Below the pieces are notes generated by a model. The model was given only the letters and a program-made list of their open reading frames with translations, ran no database searches and was not told where the DNA came from. DNA of 64,000 bases from Oscillospiraceae bacterium (GTDB taxonomy: Bacteria > Bacillota > Clostridia > Oscillospirales > Ruminococcaceae). The stretch is taken from assembly GCA_018380115.1 (NCBI GenBank), contig JAGZUF010000005.1, positions 69,991 through 133,990 on the forward strand, written 5' to 3'. A program made the translations under genes and the position numbers. Positions 24,735 through 33,064 of this stretch are shown one piece after another. The number at the start of each line of letters is the position of its first letter. The first letter of the stretch is position 1.

Positions 24735-25946
24735 TCACAAGGCACGCCCTCGAAACTCACCGGGTGTGCAGCCCTTTTCCGCCTGAAATGCGCGAATAAA
24801 GGTTTTGGAGTTATTATATCCGGCCTCAATAGCCACCTGCTCTACCGACAGGGCCGGGTTCATCAGCAGGCCGCAAGCGTAATTAACGCGTATTTCGCGC
24901 AGCAGCTCGGAAAAAGACTGCATCAGGTTGTATTTAACCATTTTGTGCAGGTAAGACGTGCTGATGCCAAGCGCCCGCGCCACCGATTCCGGCGAAAGGG
25001 CATCGTCAAAATGCAAATGAAGATAAGCCAGCAGCGCCCATATCTCGTTGTTGTACATTAAATAGCCCGCTTTGCCCTCGGATTCCATCCAGTGCCGCTT
25101 GCGGAAATCTTCTGGTGTCATGCCCTTCTGCGCCTGAAAAGCACGGTAAAATGTCTGTACCGAGCCAAAGCCCGTGTTTTGTGCAATATATTTCAGCGTG
25201 GGCGTTTTCAGGCCAAGCAGCACACAGGCGTTGCGAATGCGTATCTCCATCAGCAGGGCCTGAAAATCCTGCCCGGTGTAGGCCAGCAAAAGCTCGCGCA
25301 GCGTAGAGGGGCTGGCCCCTACCTCGCGGGCCACAAGGGCCAGGTTCAGTTCTTTGGAATAAGATTCATGGATATACCGCAGGGCGTCCTGCACCAACTG
25401 GTCATTGGGCATATCCTCCTTCTCTGCCCGGATGGCATCTTTCTTCTGTGCCCGGCGGAACAGCATCATAAATTCCACCAGTTTCAAATAAAGCCGCACC
25501 TGCCTGTCCGGCCCTTTTTCCGTAAAAATGCTGTACATCTGGTTAAAGATGTCACAGCTTTGGCGGTAATCCTCTTCGCACAGTTGTACTACAAAATCGG
25601 CATTGTGGTCAAACAGGGCAGCATGCGCCTCAGGCCATACAGATGCAAAATGAAGATAATCCTGCATATTGAATTCACAGATAAAACGTGTGACAGGGCG
25701 GCTTGAACCCGTGTGCAGCGTGTGGAAGTGCCAGGGCGCCGAAACAGACACCGAGCCCGCCTGCACGGGATAGTACTTTCCGTTGCACAGCTCTGTGCCG
25801 CAGCCGTCCAAAATAAGGCTTATCTCAATAAAATCATGGCGGTACAGCGGGAATACATCCACCATCTTTTCATGGTTGATATAGCAGCTTGTTCCAAACT
25901 CTTCAAAAAACTCCCCGTCCTGATAATAAAGAGGGATTTTCGGCAT
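24735..25946 (-). CDS. AraC family regulator with two tandem AraC DNA-binding domains
   Basis: A 403-residue regulator. Residues 1-160 look like an AraC-type cupin sensor (HDFIEISLILDGCGTELCNGKYYPVQAGSV). Residues 187-286 form a full AraC HTH domain ending GFGSVQTFYRAFQAQKGMTPEDFRKRHW. A second complete domain occupies about 305-401 and ends GYNNSKTFIRAFQAEKGCTPGEFRGRAL. One protein with two four-helix double-HTH units is unusual; most members have one. AGGTGA nine bases upstream supports ATG 25946. It is divergent from the DMT-SDR-BCCT operon and is its likely regulator. Confidence 0.88.
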   Translation of the reverse strand: MPKIPLYYQDGEFFEEFGTSCYINHEKMVDVFPLYRHDFIEISLILDGCGTELCNGKYYPVQAGSVSVSAPWHFHTLHTGSSRPVTRFICEFNMQDYLHFASVWPEAHAALFDHNADFVVQLCEEDYRQSCDIFNQMYSIFTEKGPDRQVRLYLKLVEFMMLFRRAQKKDAIRAEKEDMPNDQLVQDALRYIHESYSKELNLALVAREVGASPSTLRELLLAYTGQDFQALLMEIRIRNACVLLGLKTPTLKYIAQNTGFGSVQTFYRAFQAQKGMTPEDFRKRHWMESEGKAGYLMYNNEIWALLAYLHLHFDDALSPESVARALGISTSYLHKMVKYNLMQSFSELLREIRVNYACGLLMNPALSVEQVAIEAGYNNSKTFIRAFQAEKGCTPGEFRGRAL

Positions 25947-26337
25947 GCCCCGTTTCACCTGCTTTCCGGCATGTTTCGGCGCCGCAGGGCGGCACAGCGG
26001 CAAGGCCAGGCTTCCCCCTGCACCGCAGGCGCTTTTTACATAATTTTAAGTATATCACAATCTTTTTTAACCGTAAAGGAACACAGCGTTCTTGCACAAG
26101 TCTGACAGTAAAGAACACGGTATGTCCGTCAATTTATCAATAAATGGAGAGAAATTGGCATTCGCAAAGGAATAAGAAAAACAGAAAATAACACAAGAGA
26201 CCCGCCGGATAGAAACTCGTTGTCTGTGCGGGGCAGCCCAACATTGTTAAAATATAGTCAAACGTCTTGGGCGGTATGGGTTGCACAGCCCAAGGCCTGC
26301 CAAAGCACCGCACTGTTTCAAAAAAGGAGGAGATCAT
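25947..26337. promoter_or_regulatory. divergent control region, AraC regulator / DMT-SDR-BCCT operon
   Basis: About 390 bases with no gene. The centre (26040-26270) is AT-rich. On the minus strand GATATACTTAAAAT near 26045-26060 offers a -10 (TATACT) for the regulator. On the plus strand AACATTGTTAAAATATAGTC near 26240-26258 offers a -10-like sequence for the transporter operon. No -35 is convincing, consistent with activator dependence. Confidence 0.4.
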
Positions 26338-27366
26338 TTGGTACGTTCACACAAAAAAGGGGTCGTCCTGGCGCTGCTCAGCGGCATTCTGTGGGCTTCC
26401 TATTCCGTGACGCTTTACAGCTGGCTCAGCCCCTACAATGGCGACAGCGGCACGCTGGACAGCGCCCGCGGCATCATGTTCATCATCCTGGCCGCCATCG
26501 GCATCGCGTGGATCGACGCGCTTATCACCTTTGTATTCGAGCTTGGCTATGTAGTGGTGCGTCATAAATTCCGCGATTATGTGCGCCTTCTGCGCAGCAA
26601 GGCATTTTTCCGCATCATGCCGGCGGCGCTGTTCGCCGGGCCGCTTGGGCTTGTGCCCTTTGCCATTGCAAGCCGCTATTCTGTAAGCGTGGCCACGTCT
26701 ATCAGCGCCTTCTATCCCGCACTGGGTTCCATCATTGCCATGTTCTGGTTCAAGGAAAAACTTACGCCTGTCAAGTTTATGGGTATTCTGTTTTCCATTG
26801 CCGGCGTAGTGGTTATTTCCGGGTTCAGCGGGCTGCACCCCGTGGGTATTTTTCTGGCTGTCTTTGCTTCAGTGGGTTATTCGCTGGAGCTTGTGTTCGG
26901 CTACCGGCTGATGGCGGAAGATGTAGATTCCGACGTATCACTGGCGCTGAAGCAAACATCTGCTATTGCGCTGTACACTATCATGCTGGCCGTGCTGCTG
27001 TTCATTCCCGGCAATCTGGATTTCTTCACGAACCTTGTGCGCATGATTGATTTCAGCACGGCTTTTTCCTTCACACAGGGTATGCTGGGCAATCCCCTGC
27101 TTATCAGCGCCGTTTTTGTTCTGGCATCCTTCTTCAACGCCATGGCCTATGTGTGTTATTTCGGCGGCATGAACAACTGCGGCGTCAGCACCGCCAGCAG
27201 CCTGAACATTGCCTATGGCATATGGACGATCCTCATTCTGGCTCTGCCGCCGTTTTCCACCATGCCGTCGGCGTCCGGCGTCATCGGCGCAGTGCTCACC
27301 TTCACCGGCTCTGCCATCGTCATTATAGAATCCAACCGCATCCAAAAGCGGCTGAATACAAAATAA
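26338..27366 (+). CDS. DMT superfamily (EamA-type) transporter
   Basis: A 342-residue membrane protein with ten predicted helices in two EamA-like halves (GVVLALLSGILWASYSVTLY and GIFLAVFASVGYSLELVFGYRL begin the halves). Members move small metabolites, often outward. No ATG fits; TTG at 26338 lies seven bases after AAAAGGAGG and is taken as the start. It is the first gene of an operon with an SDR oxidoreductase and a BCCT importer. The substrate is unknown; the neighbours hint at a betaine-like compound or its oxidation product. Confidence 0.85.
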   Translation: MVRSHKKGVVLALLSGILWASYSVTLYSWLSPYNGDSGTLDSARGIMFIILAAIGIAWIDALITFVFELGYVVVRHKFRDYVRLLRSKAFFRIMPAALFAGPLGLVPFAIASRYSVSVATSISAFYPALGSIIAMFWFKEKLTPVKFMGILFSIAGVVVISGFSGLHPVGIFLAVFASVGYSLELVFGYRLMAEDVDSDVSLALKQTSAIALYTIMLAVLLFIPGNLDFFTNLVRMIDFSTAFSFTQGMLGNPLLISAVFVLASFFNAMAYVCYFGGMNNCGVSTASSLNIAYGIWTILILALPPFSTMPSASGVIGAVLTFTGSAIVIIESNRIQKRLNTK

Positions 27367-27395
27367 TTTTACCACTCAGAAAGGAAGTTGTAAGC

Positions 27396-28163
27396 ATGGA
27401 TCGTTTGAAAGGCAAGGTTGCCATCATTACAGGTGCGGCGCAGGGCATTGGCGCCTGCACGGCGGAAATTTTCGTCAAAGAGGGGGCCAAGGTGGTTATT
27501 GCAGACCTGAATGAGGCCGACGGACGCGCTCTGGCAGATAAGCTGGCCCCCAACGCGGCCTTCTTCAAGCTGAACGTGGCCGATTATGCGGCATGGAAGG
27601 AATGCATCGCTTTCACAAAAGCCACTTTCGGCAAGCTGAATGTGCTCATTAACAATGCAGGCATCTCTTACCGCAAGGATGTAGCCGACACCACGCTGGA
27701 AGAATGGGACCGCACCATTGCCGTAAACCAGACCGGCGTATTCTACGGCATTCAGACAGCCATTGAAGAGATGCGCACCAATGGAGAAAAATGCTCTATC
27801 GCCAATGCCTCCTCCATCGAGGGGCTTGTGGCGGAATCGGCATTCTTTGCATACTGCGCAGCCAAGGGCGCCGTCACTTTGATGACGAAGGCCGCCGCGC
27901 TTTACTGCGGCGAAAACCACTTGAACATCCGCGTAAACTCGGTGCATCCGGGCTACATCCTCACACCAATGGCCTATGATGACGCCCGCCAGAATGGGCA
28001 GACCATCGAAGAGTATTCGGCCGAATTCATTCAAAAGCATCCCATCGGCTATCTGGGCAAGCCGGAGGATATTGCCTACGGCTATGTGTACCTTTCTTCC
28101 GACGAGGCAAATTTTGTATCCGGCGCACAGCTTGCAATAGACGGCTGCTATACGGCACAGTAA
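27396..28163 (+). CDS. short-chain dehydrogenase/reductase (classical SDR)
   Basis: A 255-residue Rossmann-fold NAD(P)-dependent oxidoreductase. TGAAQGIG is the cofactor glycine motif, ADLNEAD with Asp at the end of strand 2 favours NAD over NADP, NNAGISYRKD follows, and the catalytic residues are Ser in ANASSIEG and YCAAK (YxxxK). The NSVHPGYILTPM segment and C-terminal VSGAQLAIDGCY are standard. AAGGAAG precedes the ATG. Between two transporters of one operon, it probably oxidises or reduces an alcohol/ketone on the imported or exported compound. Confidence 0.93.
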   Translation: MDRLKGKVAIITGAAQGIGACTAEIFVKEGAKVVIADLNEADGRALADKLAPNAAFFKLNVADYAAWKECIAFTKATFGKLNVLINNAGISYRKDVADTTLEEWDRTIAVNQTGVFYGIQTAIEEMRTNGEKCSIANASSIEGLVAESAFFAYCAAKGAVTLMTKAAALYCGENHLNIRVNSVHPGYILTPMAYDDARQNGQTIEEYSAEFIQKHPIGYLGKPEDIAYGYVYLSSDEANFVSGAQLAIDGCYTAQ

Positions 28164-28176
28164 ACAAGACGCACAC

Positions 28177-28206
28177 CGCGGGGCCCGCACACGGCGGGCC
28201 CCGCAT
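28177..28206 (+). promoter_or_regulatory. hairpin between SDR and BCCT genes
   Basis: GCGGGGCCCGC pairs with GGCGGGCCCCGC around an ACAC loop. There is no T-run, so it more likely attenuates or protects mRNA than terminates. Confidence 0.55.
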
Positions 28207-28228
28207 ATCTCAAAAAGGGGGGCAAAAA

Positions 28229-29797
28229 TTGAAGCAGAAGAGGTGGAACATAGAGCCGGGCATATTTTTCCCGGCGCTTTTGATATTTGCGGCAGTGTCT
28301 CTGCTGCTGTTCTGGGGCGGCGACGCGCTGTATTCTTTTTTAAGCGCGCTGCTGGCACAAATCACAGCGCGGTTTGGCTGGCTGTATTTGTGGATTTATA
28401 TTGTGAATTTTGTCTTTCTGGGCTGGCTTGCGTTCAGCAAATATGGCAGGATAAAGTTCGGCAAAGCAGATGAAAAGCCGGAGTACAGCAATTTCAGCTG
28501 GACATGCATGGTGTTCACCACAGGCATTGACGCGTCCATCATGATTATGACTCTGTTCGAGCCTGTGCAGTATGTGAGCGCGCCGCCCTTCGGGCTTCAG
28601 CCCTTTTCCCCGGAGGCCTACGATTATGCGCACATGTACGGGCAGTTCCACTGGGGCCCAAGCGCGTGGACGATGTATATTCCGGCCACCATCGCCATCG
28701 CCTATACGCTGTATGTGAAGCACACCGATACCACACGCATCAGCAACGCCTGTGCACCTGCCTCGCGCAGGCTGTGCCGGCACAAATGGATGCGCAACCT
28801 GCTGGATGTAGTGATTGTGTTTGGCATCATGGGCGGCATCGGCGCTTCCATCGGGCTTGAAATACCCGTCATTTCGCGCATTTTCCACCAAATCACCGGC
28901 GTAGCAGATACGCTTGGCCTGAAATTTGCTATGCTGGCCGTTCTGCTGGCGCTGTTTGGCAGCAGCGTATACCTGGGGCTGGAAAAGGGGATGAAGTGGC
29001 TGAGCAGCGCCACTGTGTACATCACGCTGGGGCTTTTGGCTGTAACGCTCTTGTGGGGCCCCACCAGCTACCTGATTGATTCCGAAACCAACAGCATCGG
29101 GCTGCTGGTTTCCAACTTTGTGCGCATGAGCACCTATACAGACCCGAACCTGGCCTCCGGCTTTCCCCAGAACTGGACTATTTTCTATTGGGGCTGGTGG
29201 CTGGCCTATATGCCTGTGATGGGGCTGTTCGTAGCGCGCATCTCGCGCGGGCGCACCATCCGTCAGGTCATCTGCGGGCAGGTGCTGTGGGGCTCTGTCG
29301 GCTGCATGACGGTGTTCGGCATCATGGGCGGCTACGCATTGTATATCCAGAAAACCGGCATTGCAGACTTGGCCGGCATTCTGGAGACACAGGGGCAGGA
29401 GGCCGCCATTGCAGCAGTGATTGGCACGCTGCCGCTGCCGCAGATCATGCTGGTGGTATACCTCATCTCCTGCTTTGTGTTTCTTGCCACCACCATCAGT
29501 TCTTCCGCCTTCATTCTCTCTTCCATGACATCGCGCAGGCTTACAGGCTATGAGGCACCCGCTCGCTGGAACAGGCTTTTGTGGAGCGTGGTGTTCATGC
29601 TGTTCTCTGCGGGCATCATGGTGGTGGGCGGTCTGGAGACAATCAAGCTGGTGTGTGTGCTGGCAGGCTTTCCGCTGATTGCCGTAGTCATTGTGCTGAT
29701 GCGTGCCATCGTGCGGATGGTAAAGGAAAACGGCTCCCCCGGCACAGCTGCAGCACAGGCGGCGCCGCACAGTGCAGAGGAAGCGCCGCCGGTTTAG
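28229..29797 (+). CDS. BCCT family transporter (betaine/carnitine/choline type)
   Basis: A 522-residue transporter with about twelve helices. The segment NWTIFYWGWWLAYMPVMGLFVARISRGRTIRQV is the BCCT signature with the aromatic substrate box. The helix 3 region reads FTTGIDASIMIMTLFEPVQY, where sodium-coupled BetP and exchanger CaiT have glycine-rich GMGIG or GIGTA sequences, so the coupling ion and substrate may differ. The start is TTG at 28229 after an AAGGGGGG site. Tail residues 495-522 are Ala/Pro-rich. It probably imports a quaternary-ammonium or related compound processed by the SDR. Confidence 0.9.
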   Translation: MKQKRWNIEPGIFFPALLIFAAVSLLLFWGGDALYSFLSALLAQITARFGWLYLWIYIVNFVFLGWLAFSKYGRIKFGKADEKPEYSNFSWTCMVFTTGIDASIMIMTLFEPVQYVSAPPFGLQPFSPEAYDYAHMYGQFHWGPSAWTMYIPATIAIAYTLYVKHTDTTRISNACAPASRRLCRHKWMRNLLDVVIVFGIMGGIGASIGLEIPVISRIFHQITGVADTLGLKFAMLAVLLALFGSSVYLGLEKGMKWLSSATVYITLGLLAVTLLWGPTSYLIDSETNSIGLLVSNFVRMSTYTDPNLASGFPQNWTIFYWGWWLAYMPVMGLFVARISRGRTIRQVICGQVLWGSVGCMTVFGIMGGYALYIQKTGIADLAGILETQGQEAAIAAVIGTLPLPQIMLVVYLISCFVFLATTISSSAFILSSMTSRRLTGYEAPARWNRLLWSVVFMLFSAGIMVVGGLETIKLVCVLAGFPLIAVVIVLMRAIVRMVKENGSPGTAAAQAAPHSAEEAPPV

Positions 29798-30017
29798 GCG
29801 GTGGCCTGCGTCGGTCTTGTTAGGGGAGGCATCGCCGAACACGCAGAATTTTATTTCACCCGTACCTCTTGCTTCACAGCCCATAAAAGGGCAGCACTTG
29901 TTTTCATGATACCCTTGTGTTTCTGATAACCTGCTGCTGACAATTCGCCTCGCCCAATATTTGAAGCGAAGGCTTTTCGCACTGCATCTCCAACCGGCCC
30001 TGCAGGTGTTTCCTGCT
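29798..30017. other. gene-free stretch after the BCCT gene
   Basis: About 220 bases with no ORF of merit and no clear rightward terminator directly behind the BCCT gene; the first plus-strand terminator-like hairpin is at 30303-30337. Confidence 0.4.
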
Positions 30018-30018
30018 C

Positions 30019-30054
30019 AAAAAGGCACGCCGGCCCCTTCCGGGCCGGCGTGCC
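30019..30054 (-). terminator. leftward terminator behind repeat copy B
   Basis: A 13-bp perfect stem GGCACGCCGGCCC/GGGCCGGCGTGCC with a five-base loop; on the minus strand it is followed by TTTTT. It directly follows the 3' end of repeat family 1 copy B. Confidence 0.8.
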
Positions 30055-30057
30055 GCC

Positions 30058-30301
30058 GCTTTAGCAAAACGCCCTCGGCTGTGCCGGAGAGCGTAAAAAG
30101 GCTTTCGCTGTCAGTTCCGAGCGAAGCGGGATGGTATTCAATACCAAAAGATGCCGCACGCAGCGGGAGGAATCCCGTTTATGGGAGGGCGGGGCGAGTA
30201 TGCAGGAAACAGAGTATTCAGCGCCTCTTGAGAGGCTTGGCTTGCCGGCAGTATGCCCTTCCAGGGCATACGCAGGCCCCCGGCTTTGCCGGGGGCCTGA
30301 C
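30058..30301 (-). repeat. dispersed structured repeat, family 1, copy B
   Basis: Read on the minus strand, 244 bases collinear with copy A at 13857-14103: GGCCCCCGGCAAAGCCGGGGG hairpin split at start, GGGCATACTGCCGGCAAG, GCCTCTCAAGAGGC, GACAGCGAAAGCC, the CTCTCCGGCACAGCCGAGGG hairpin and a CTAAAGC end. It lies downstream of the citrate synthase operon and in its orientation. Confidence 0.8.
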
Positions 30302-30302
30302 T

Positions 30303-30337
30303 GCCGCCCGGGCAGACAGCCTGGGCGGCCCTTTTTT
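30303..30337 (+). terminator. rightward terminator-like hairpin
   Basis: GCCGCCCGGGC, loop AGACA, GCCTGGGCGGC, then CCTTTTTT. It sits about 500 bases after the BCCT gene and is the first plausible end of that transcript. Confidence 0.6.
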
Positions 30338-30359
30338 CACTTTTAATACCATACAGGCA

Positions 30360-30662
30360 TTACGCGCCTGTTTTTGGGTTGGGCTTCTGGGCAGGTGCGG
30401 AGGTACCGCCCGTTTCGCTTCCGCTGCCGCCGGTTTCACCGCCGCCCTGCTTTGTGTTGGTGTAGGCGATGTGCACGTTTTTCATACCCTGCAGGGCCAG
30501 CCTGCCGCTTACCCCGGCGGAGGTGCCAGGTGTTTTTGCGCCGCCCTCTTCTTTCCGGCAAAAGGGCCGCCCCAGCGCACAACATGCTTCTCCGGCGTGC
30601 CGGAGAAGTCTGAACGGGGCCCCGTTCGCCTGGCCGCCCAAACTGCGGCCTGTATCATTCAT
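30360..30662 (-). CDS. possible small hypothetical protein, low-complexity tail
   Basis: A 100-codon frame downstream of the membrane protein gene in the same direction. The C-terminal half (MKNVHIAYTNTKQGGGETGGSGSETGGTSAPAQKPNPKTGA) is Gly/Ser/Thr-rich and hydrophilic and looks protein-like; the N-terminal half does not resemble anything. There is no convincing ribosome-binding site. It may be the remnant of a larger gene or not a gene at all. Confidence 0.25.
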   Translation of the reverse strand: MNDTGRSLGGQANGAPFRLLRHAGEACCALGRPFCRKEEGGAKTPGTSAGVSGRLALQGMKNVHIAYTNTKQGGGETGGSGSETGGTSAPAQKPNPKTGA

Positions 30663-30725
30663 ATCTTACCCTATTCCATGCCGAAAAGCAAGCCTTTTGA
30701 GGCGGCTTTTCGGCCCAAAGCGCCG

Positions 30726-31556
30726 TCAGGGCGCAGTCTGCACGGCATCTCTGCCCTCCATCGCCCCACAGGCAACCGCCGCACCCCAAAGGCCCAGCAG
30801 CGCCAGCGCAAACCCCGCCAAAACAGGCGTGCCGCCCGCTGCGCCGGTGCAAAGCTGCCACACAAGCTGCGGCAGGCCCCAGCAGGCGCAGAAATAAAAC
30901 GCTGCCAGCCCGGCGCGGCACATCCCGCGCGCTGCGGCCCCTTCAGGCGCGGCAGCGCGCAGCAGGGCAGCAAAAAACAAAACCGCACACAGGGCGCACA
31001 GCACCTCTGCCGTGGGCTGTACATGGTGCAGGCTGGCCGGGGCGTCAATAAAGCGCAGCACTGCATGCAGGTACAGCGCCCCGCTGGCAGCCACACCGGG
31101 CCCCAGTGCCAACGCACGCCCTTCGCGCTGCGCATACACGCGCCAGGCCGCAAGCAGGCACACTGCCCCCAGGGCAAAAAACCATACCCCGCGCAAAGCA
31201 AGGCCCAGCGCCGCCAGCATTTCGCGCTGCGGCGTAACATGGTGGCCGGAAAGCTGGGGGCCATACAGCGCAAGGCTCACCGGCGCCCACAGGCCAAAAG
31301 CCGTGCATGCGGCGCCGAAGGCCGCACACCACGGTGCATGTGTGCCGGGCAGCGCACCGGGCGCGGCACTCTGCCGTGGAACGGCCAGCGGAAACAGCCA
31401 AGCCGCCAGCGCGCACAGCCCCATGGCCGCATAGCGCCACACAGCCCCCCCGGCGCAGAAGCCGGTGGGCACGTCCGTGAACAGGAACAGGTCCGCCGTG
31501 CGCCACAGCACCACCGCGGCGCCGAAGGCCAGCGCCCCTTTTGCCGCGCGGCTCAT
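30726..31556 (-). CDS. hypothetical multi-pass membrane protein
   Basis: A 276-residue, very hydrophobic protein with about eight predicted helices. I do not recognise the family. It begins inside the last codons of the citrate synthase gene (ATGA overlap at 31553-31556), so it is translated with it. Ala, Leu, Cys and Gly are heavily used and there are no charged clusters that suggest an enzyme. The overlap argues that it is real; any functional link to citrate synthase is unknown. Confidence 0.7.
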   Translation of the reverse strand: MSRAAKGALAFGAAVVLWRTADLFLFTDVPTGFCAGGAVWRYAAMGLCALAAWLFPLAVPRQSAAPGALPGTHAPWCAAFGAACTAFGLWAPVSLALYGPQLSGHHVTPQREMLAALGLALRGVWFFALGAVCLLAAWRVYAQREGRALALGPGVAASGALYLHAVLRFIDAPASLHHVQPTAEVLCALCAVLFFAALLRAAAPEGAAARGMCRAGLAAFYFCACWGLPQLVWQLCTGAAGGTPVLAGFALALLGLWGAAVACGAMEGRDAVQTAP

Positions 31557-32914
31557 GCGCGCTGTTCCAGCGGCAGGTATTCCTGCCCGCGGCCAAGATA
31601 TTTATAGGCAGGGCGCATGATGCGGTTGGCAAACATCACTTCCTCCACACGGTGCGCACACCAGCCCGGCACGCGGCTGATGGCGAACAGCGGGGTGAAA
31701 AGGTCTTCGCTGATGCCCAGCATGCGGTAAATAAAGCCAGAGTACAAATCTACATTGGCGCACACGTCCTTTGCCTTTTTGAAGCGTGCCATGGCCACAG
31801 GGCCTAGGCGCTCCACCGCGCATAAAAGATCGTACTCCTTCTCAAAGCCCTTTTCCAGCGCCAAATGCTTTGCCCGCTTGCGCAGAATGACGGCGCGCGG
31901 GTCGCTTTTGGTATACACGGCATGGCCCAGGCCGTAAATAAGGCCCGTGCCGTCACCCGCCTGCCGGTTCAGCACCTTTTCCAGCGCCGCCAGCACGGCC
32001 TCGTCGTCATGCGCGTCGGTTACCATAGCCTTCAGCACGTCAAGCTGCTGCACCACCTTGTGGTTGGCGCCGCCGTGCCTGGGGCCCTTCAGGCTGCCAA
32101 TAGCCGCTGCCACGGCGGAATAGGTATCCGTCCCCGTGCTGGACAGCACACGGCAGGCAAAGGTGGAGTTGTTGCCGCCGCCGTGGTCGGCATGCAGGAC
32201 AAGGCACAAATCCAGCAGCTTTGCCTCTTCGCGGGTGAACTTCTGGTCTGCCCGGTAGGTGGAGAGGATATGCTCCGCCGTGCTCTGGCCGGGCACAGGC
32301 AGGTGCAGGTACATGCTTTGCTTGTCGTACACGCGCTTTTTCACCTGATAGGCGTTTACCACCACGCTGGGCATGGAGGCAATGAGCGCAATGCTCTGGC
32401 GCATGATATTGGGCAGCGTCAGCTCGTCAGGGTTATCGTCGTACGAATACAGCGCCAGCACGCTGCGCGCCATTTTGTTCATGATATTGGGGCTGGGCGC
32501 CTTCATAATCATGTCTTCCACAAAATTTTCCGGCAGCTCGCGGAACTGCTCCAGCGTGCGGCCAAAGCGTGCAAGCTGGCTTTGCGTGGGCAGCGAGCCA
32601 AACAACAGCAGCCAGATGACCTCTTCGAACATAAAGCGGTCTTCCTCATAGGCTGCCTGCACAATGCGCTCTACGTCGATGCCGCGGTAAATAAGCTTGC
32701 CGTCCGACGGGGTGCGCAAGCCGTCCACCATTTCATAGCCCACTACGTCGCACACATTCGTAAGCCCTGCCAGCACGCCCGTTCCGTCCGGGTTGCGCAG
32801 GCCCCGCTTCACGCCAAGGCGCTCGCATTCCTCGGGGTTTATGAAGTTATTTTTCAGGTACTCCTCACATAGATATGCGATAGAGCTTGTCTGTTCCATG
32901 CGGTTTGAAGCCAT
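31553..32914 (-). CDS. citrate synthase
   Basis: A 453-residue citrate/2-methylcitrate synthase, condensing acetyl-CoA and oxaloacetate. KLIYRGIDVERIV is the N-terminal landmark. The catalytic residues fall in LVLHADHGGGNNSTFACRVLSS (first His), GLGHAVYTKSDPRA (second His) and NVDLYSGFIYRMLGI (Asp). The N-terminal extension of about 40 residues and overall length match the longer clostridial form. It has its own promoter (32997-33025) and an AAAGGAGA ribosome-binding site. In an anaerobe it probably feeds the oxidative branch towards glutamate. Confidence 0.95.
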   Translation of the reverse strand: MASNRMEQTSSIAYLCEEYLKNNFINPEECERLGVKRGLRNPDGTGVLAGLTNVCDVVGYEMVDGLRTPSDGKLIYRGIDVERIVQAAYEEDRFMFEEVIWLLLFGSLPTQSQLARFGRTLEQFRELPENFVEDMIMKAPSPNIMNKMARSVLALYSYDDNPDELTLPNIMRQSIALIASMPSVVVNAYQVKKRVYDKQSMYLHLPVPGQSTAEHILSTYRADQKFTREEAKLLDLCLVLHADHGGGNNSTFACRVLSSTGTDTYSAVAAAIGSLKGPRHGGANHKVVQQLDVLKAMVTDAHDDEAVLAALEKVLNRQAGDGTGLIYGLGHAVYTKSDPRAVILRKRAKHLALEKGFEKEYDLLCAVERLGPVAMARFKKAKDVCANVDLYSGFIYRMLGISEDLFTPLFAISRVPGWCAHRVEEVMFANRIMRPAYKYLGRGQEYLPLEQRA

Positions 32915-32996
32915 TGCGGATTCTCCTTTCCCATTGTGTGATGCCCCAGCCCCACGGCCCCCCTCTAATGGGCCGTCTGCAAGGCCTTATTAGGAT

Positions 32997-33025
32997 ATTA
33001 TACAGGATATGCCGCGCGGAAACAA
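32997..33025 (-). promoter_or_regulatory. citrate synthase promoter
   Basis: On the minus strand TTGTTT (33020-33025) and TATAAT (32997-33002) are 17 bases apart, about 85 bases before the ATG. Confidence 0.7.
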
Positions 33026-33064
33026 CTATCGCCGCCGGGAAAAGCTAAAAATGGAGGAATGTAT

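Noticed and set aside
29961..31607. 548-codon plus-strand ORF
   Set aside because: It crosses repeat copy B and two terminators and lies antisense to the membrane protein gene; composition is Arg/Pro/Gln-rich and there is no start signal.
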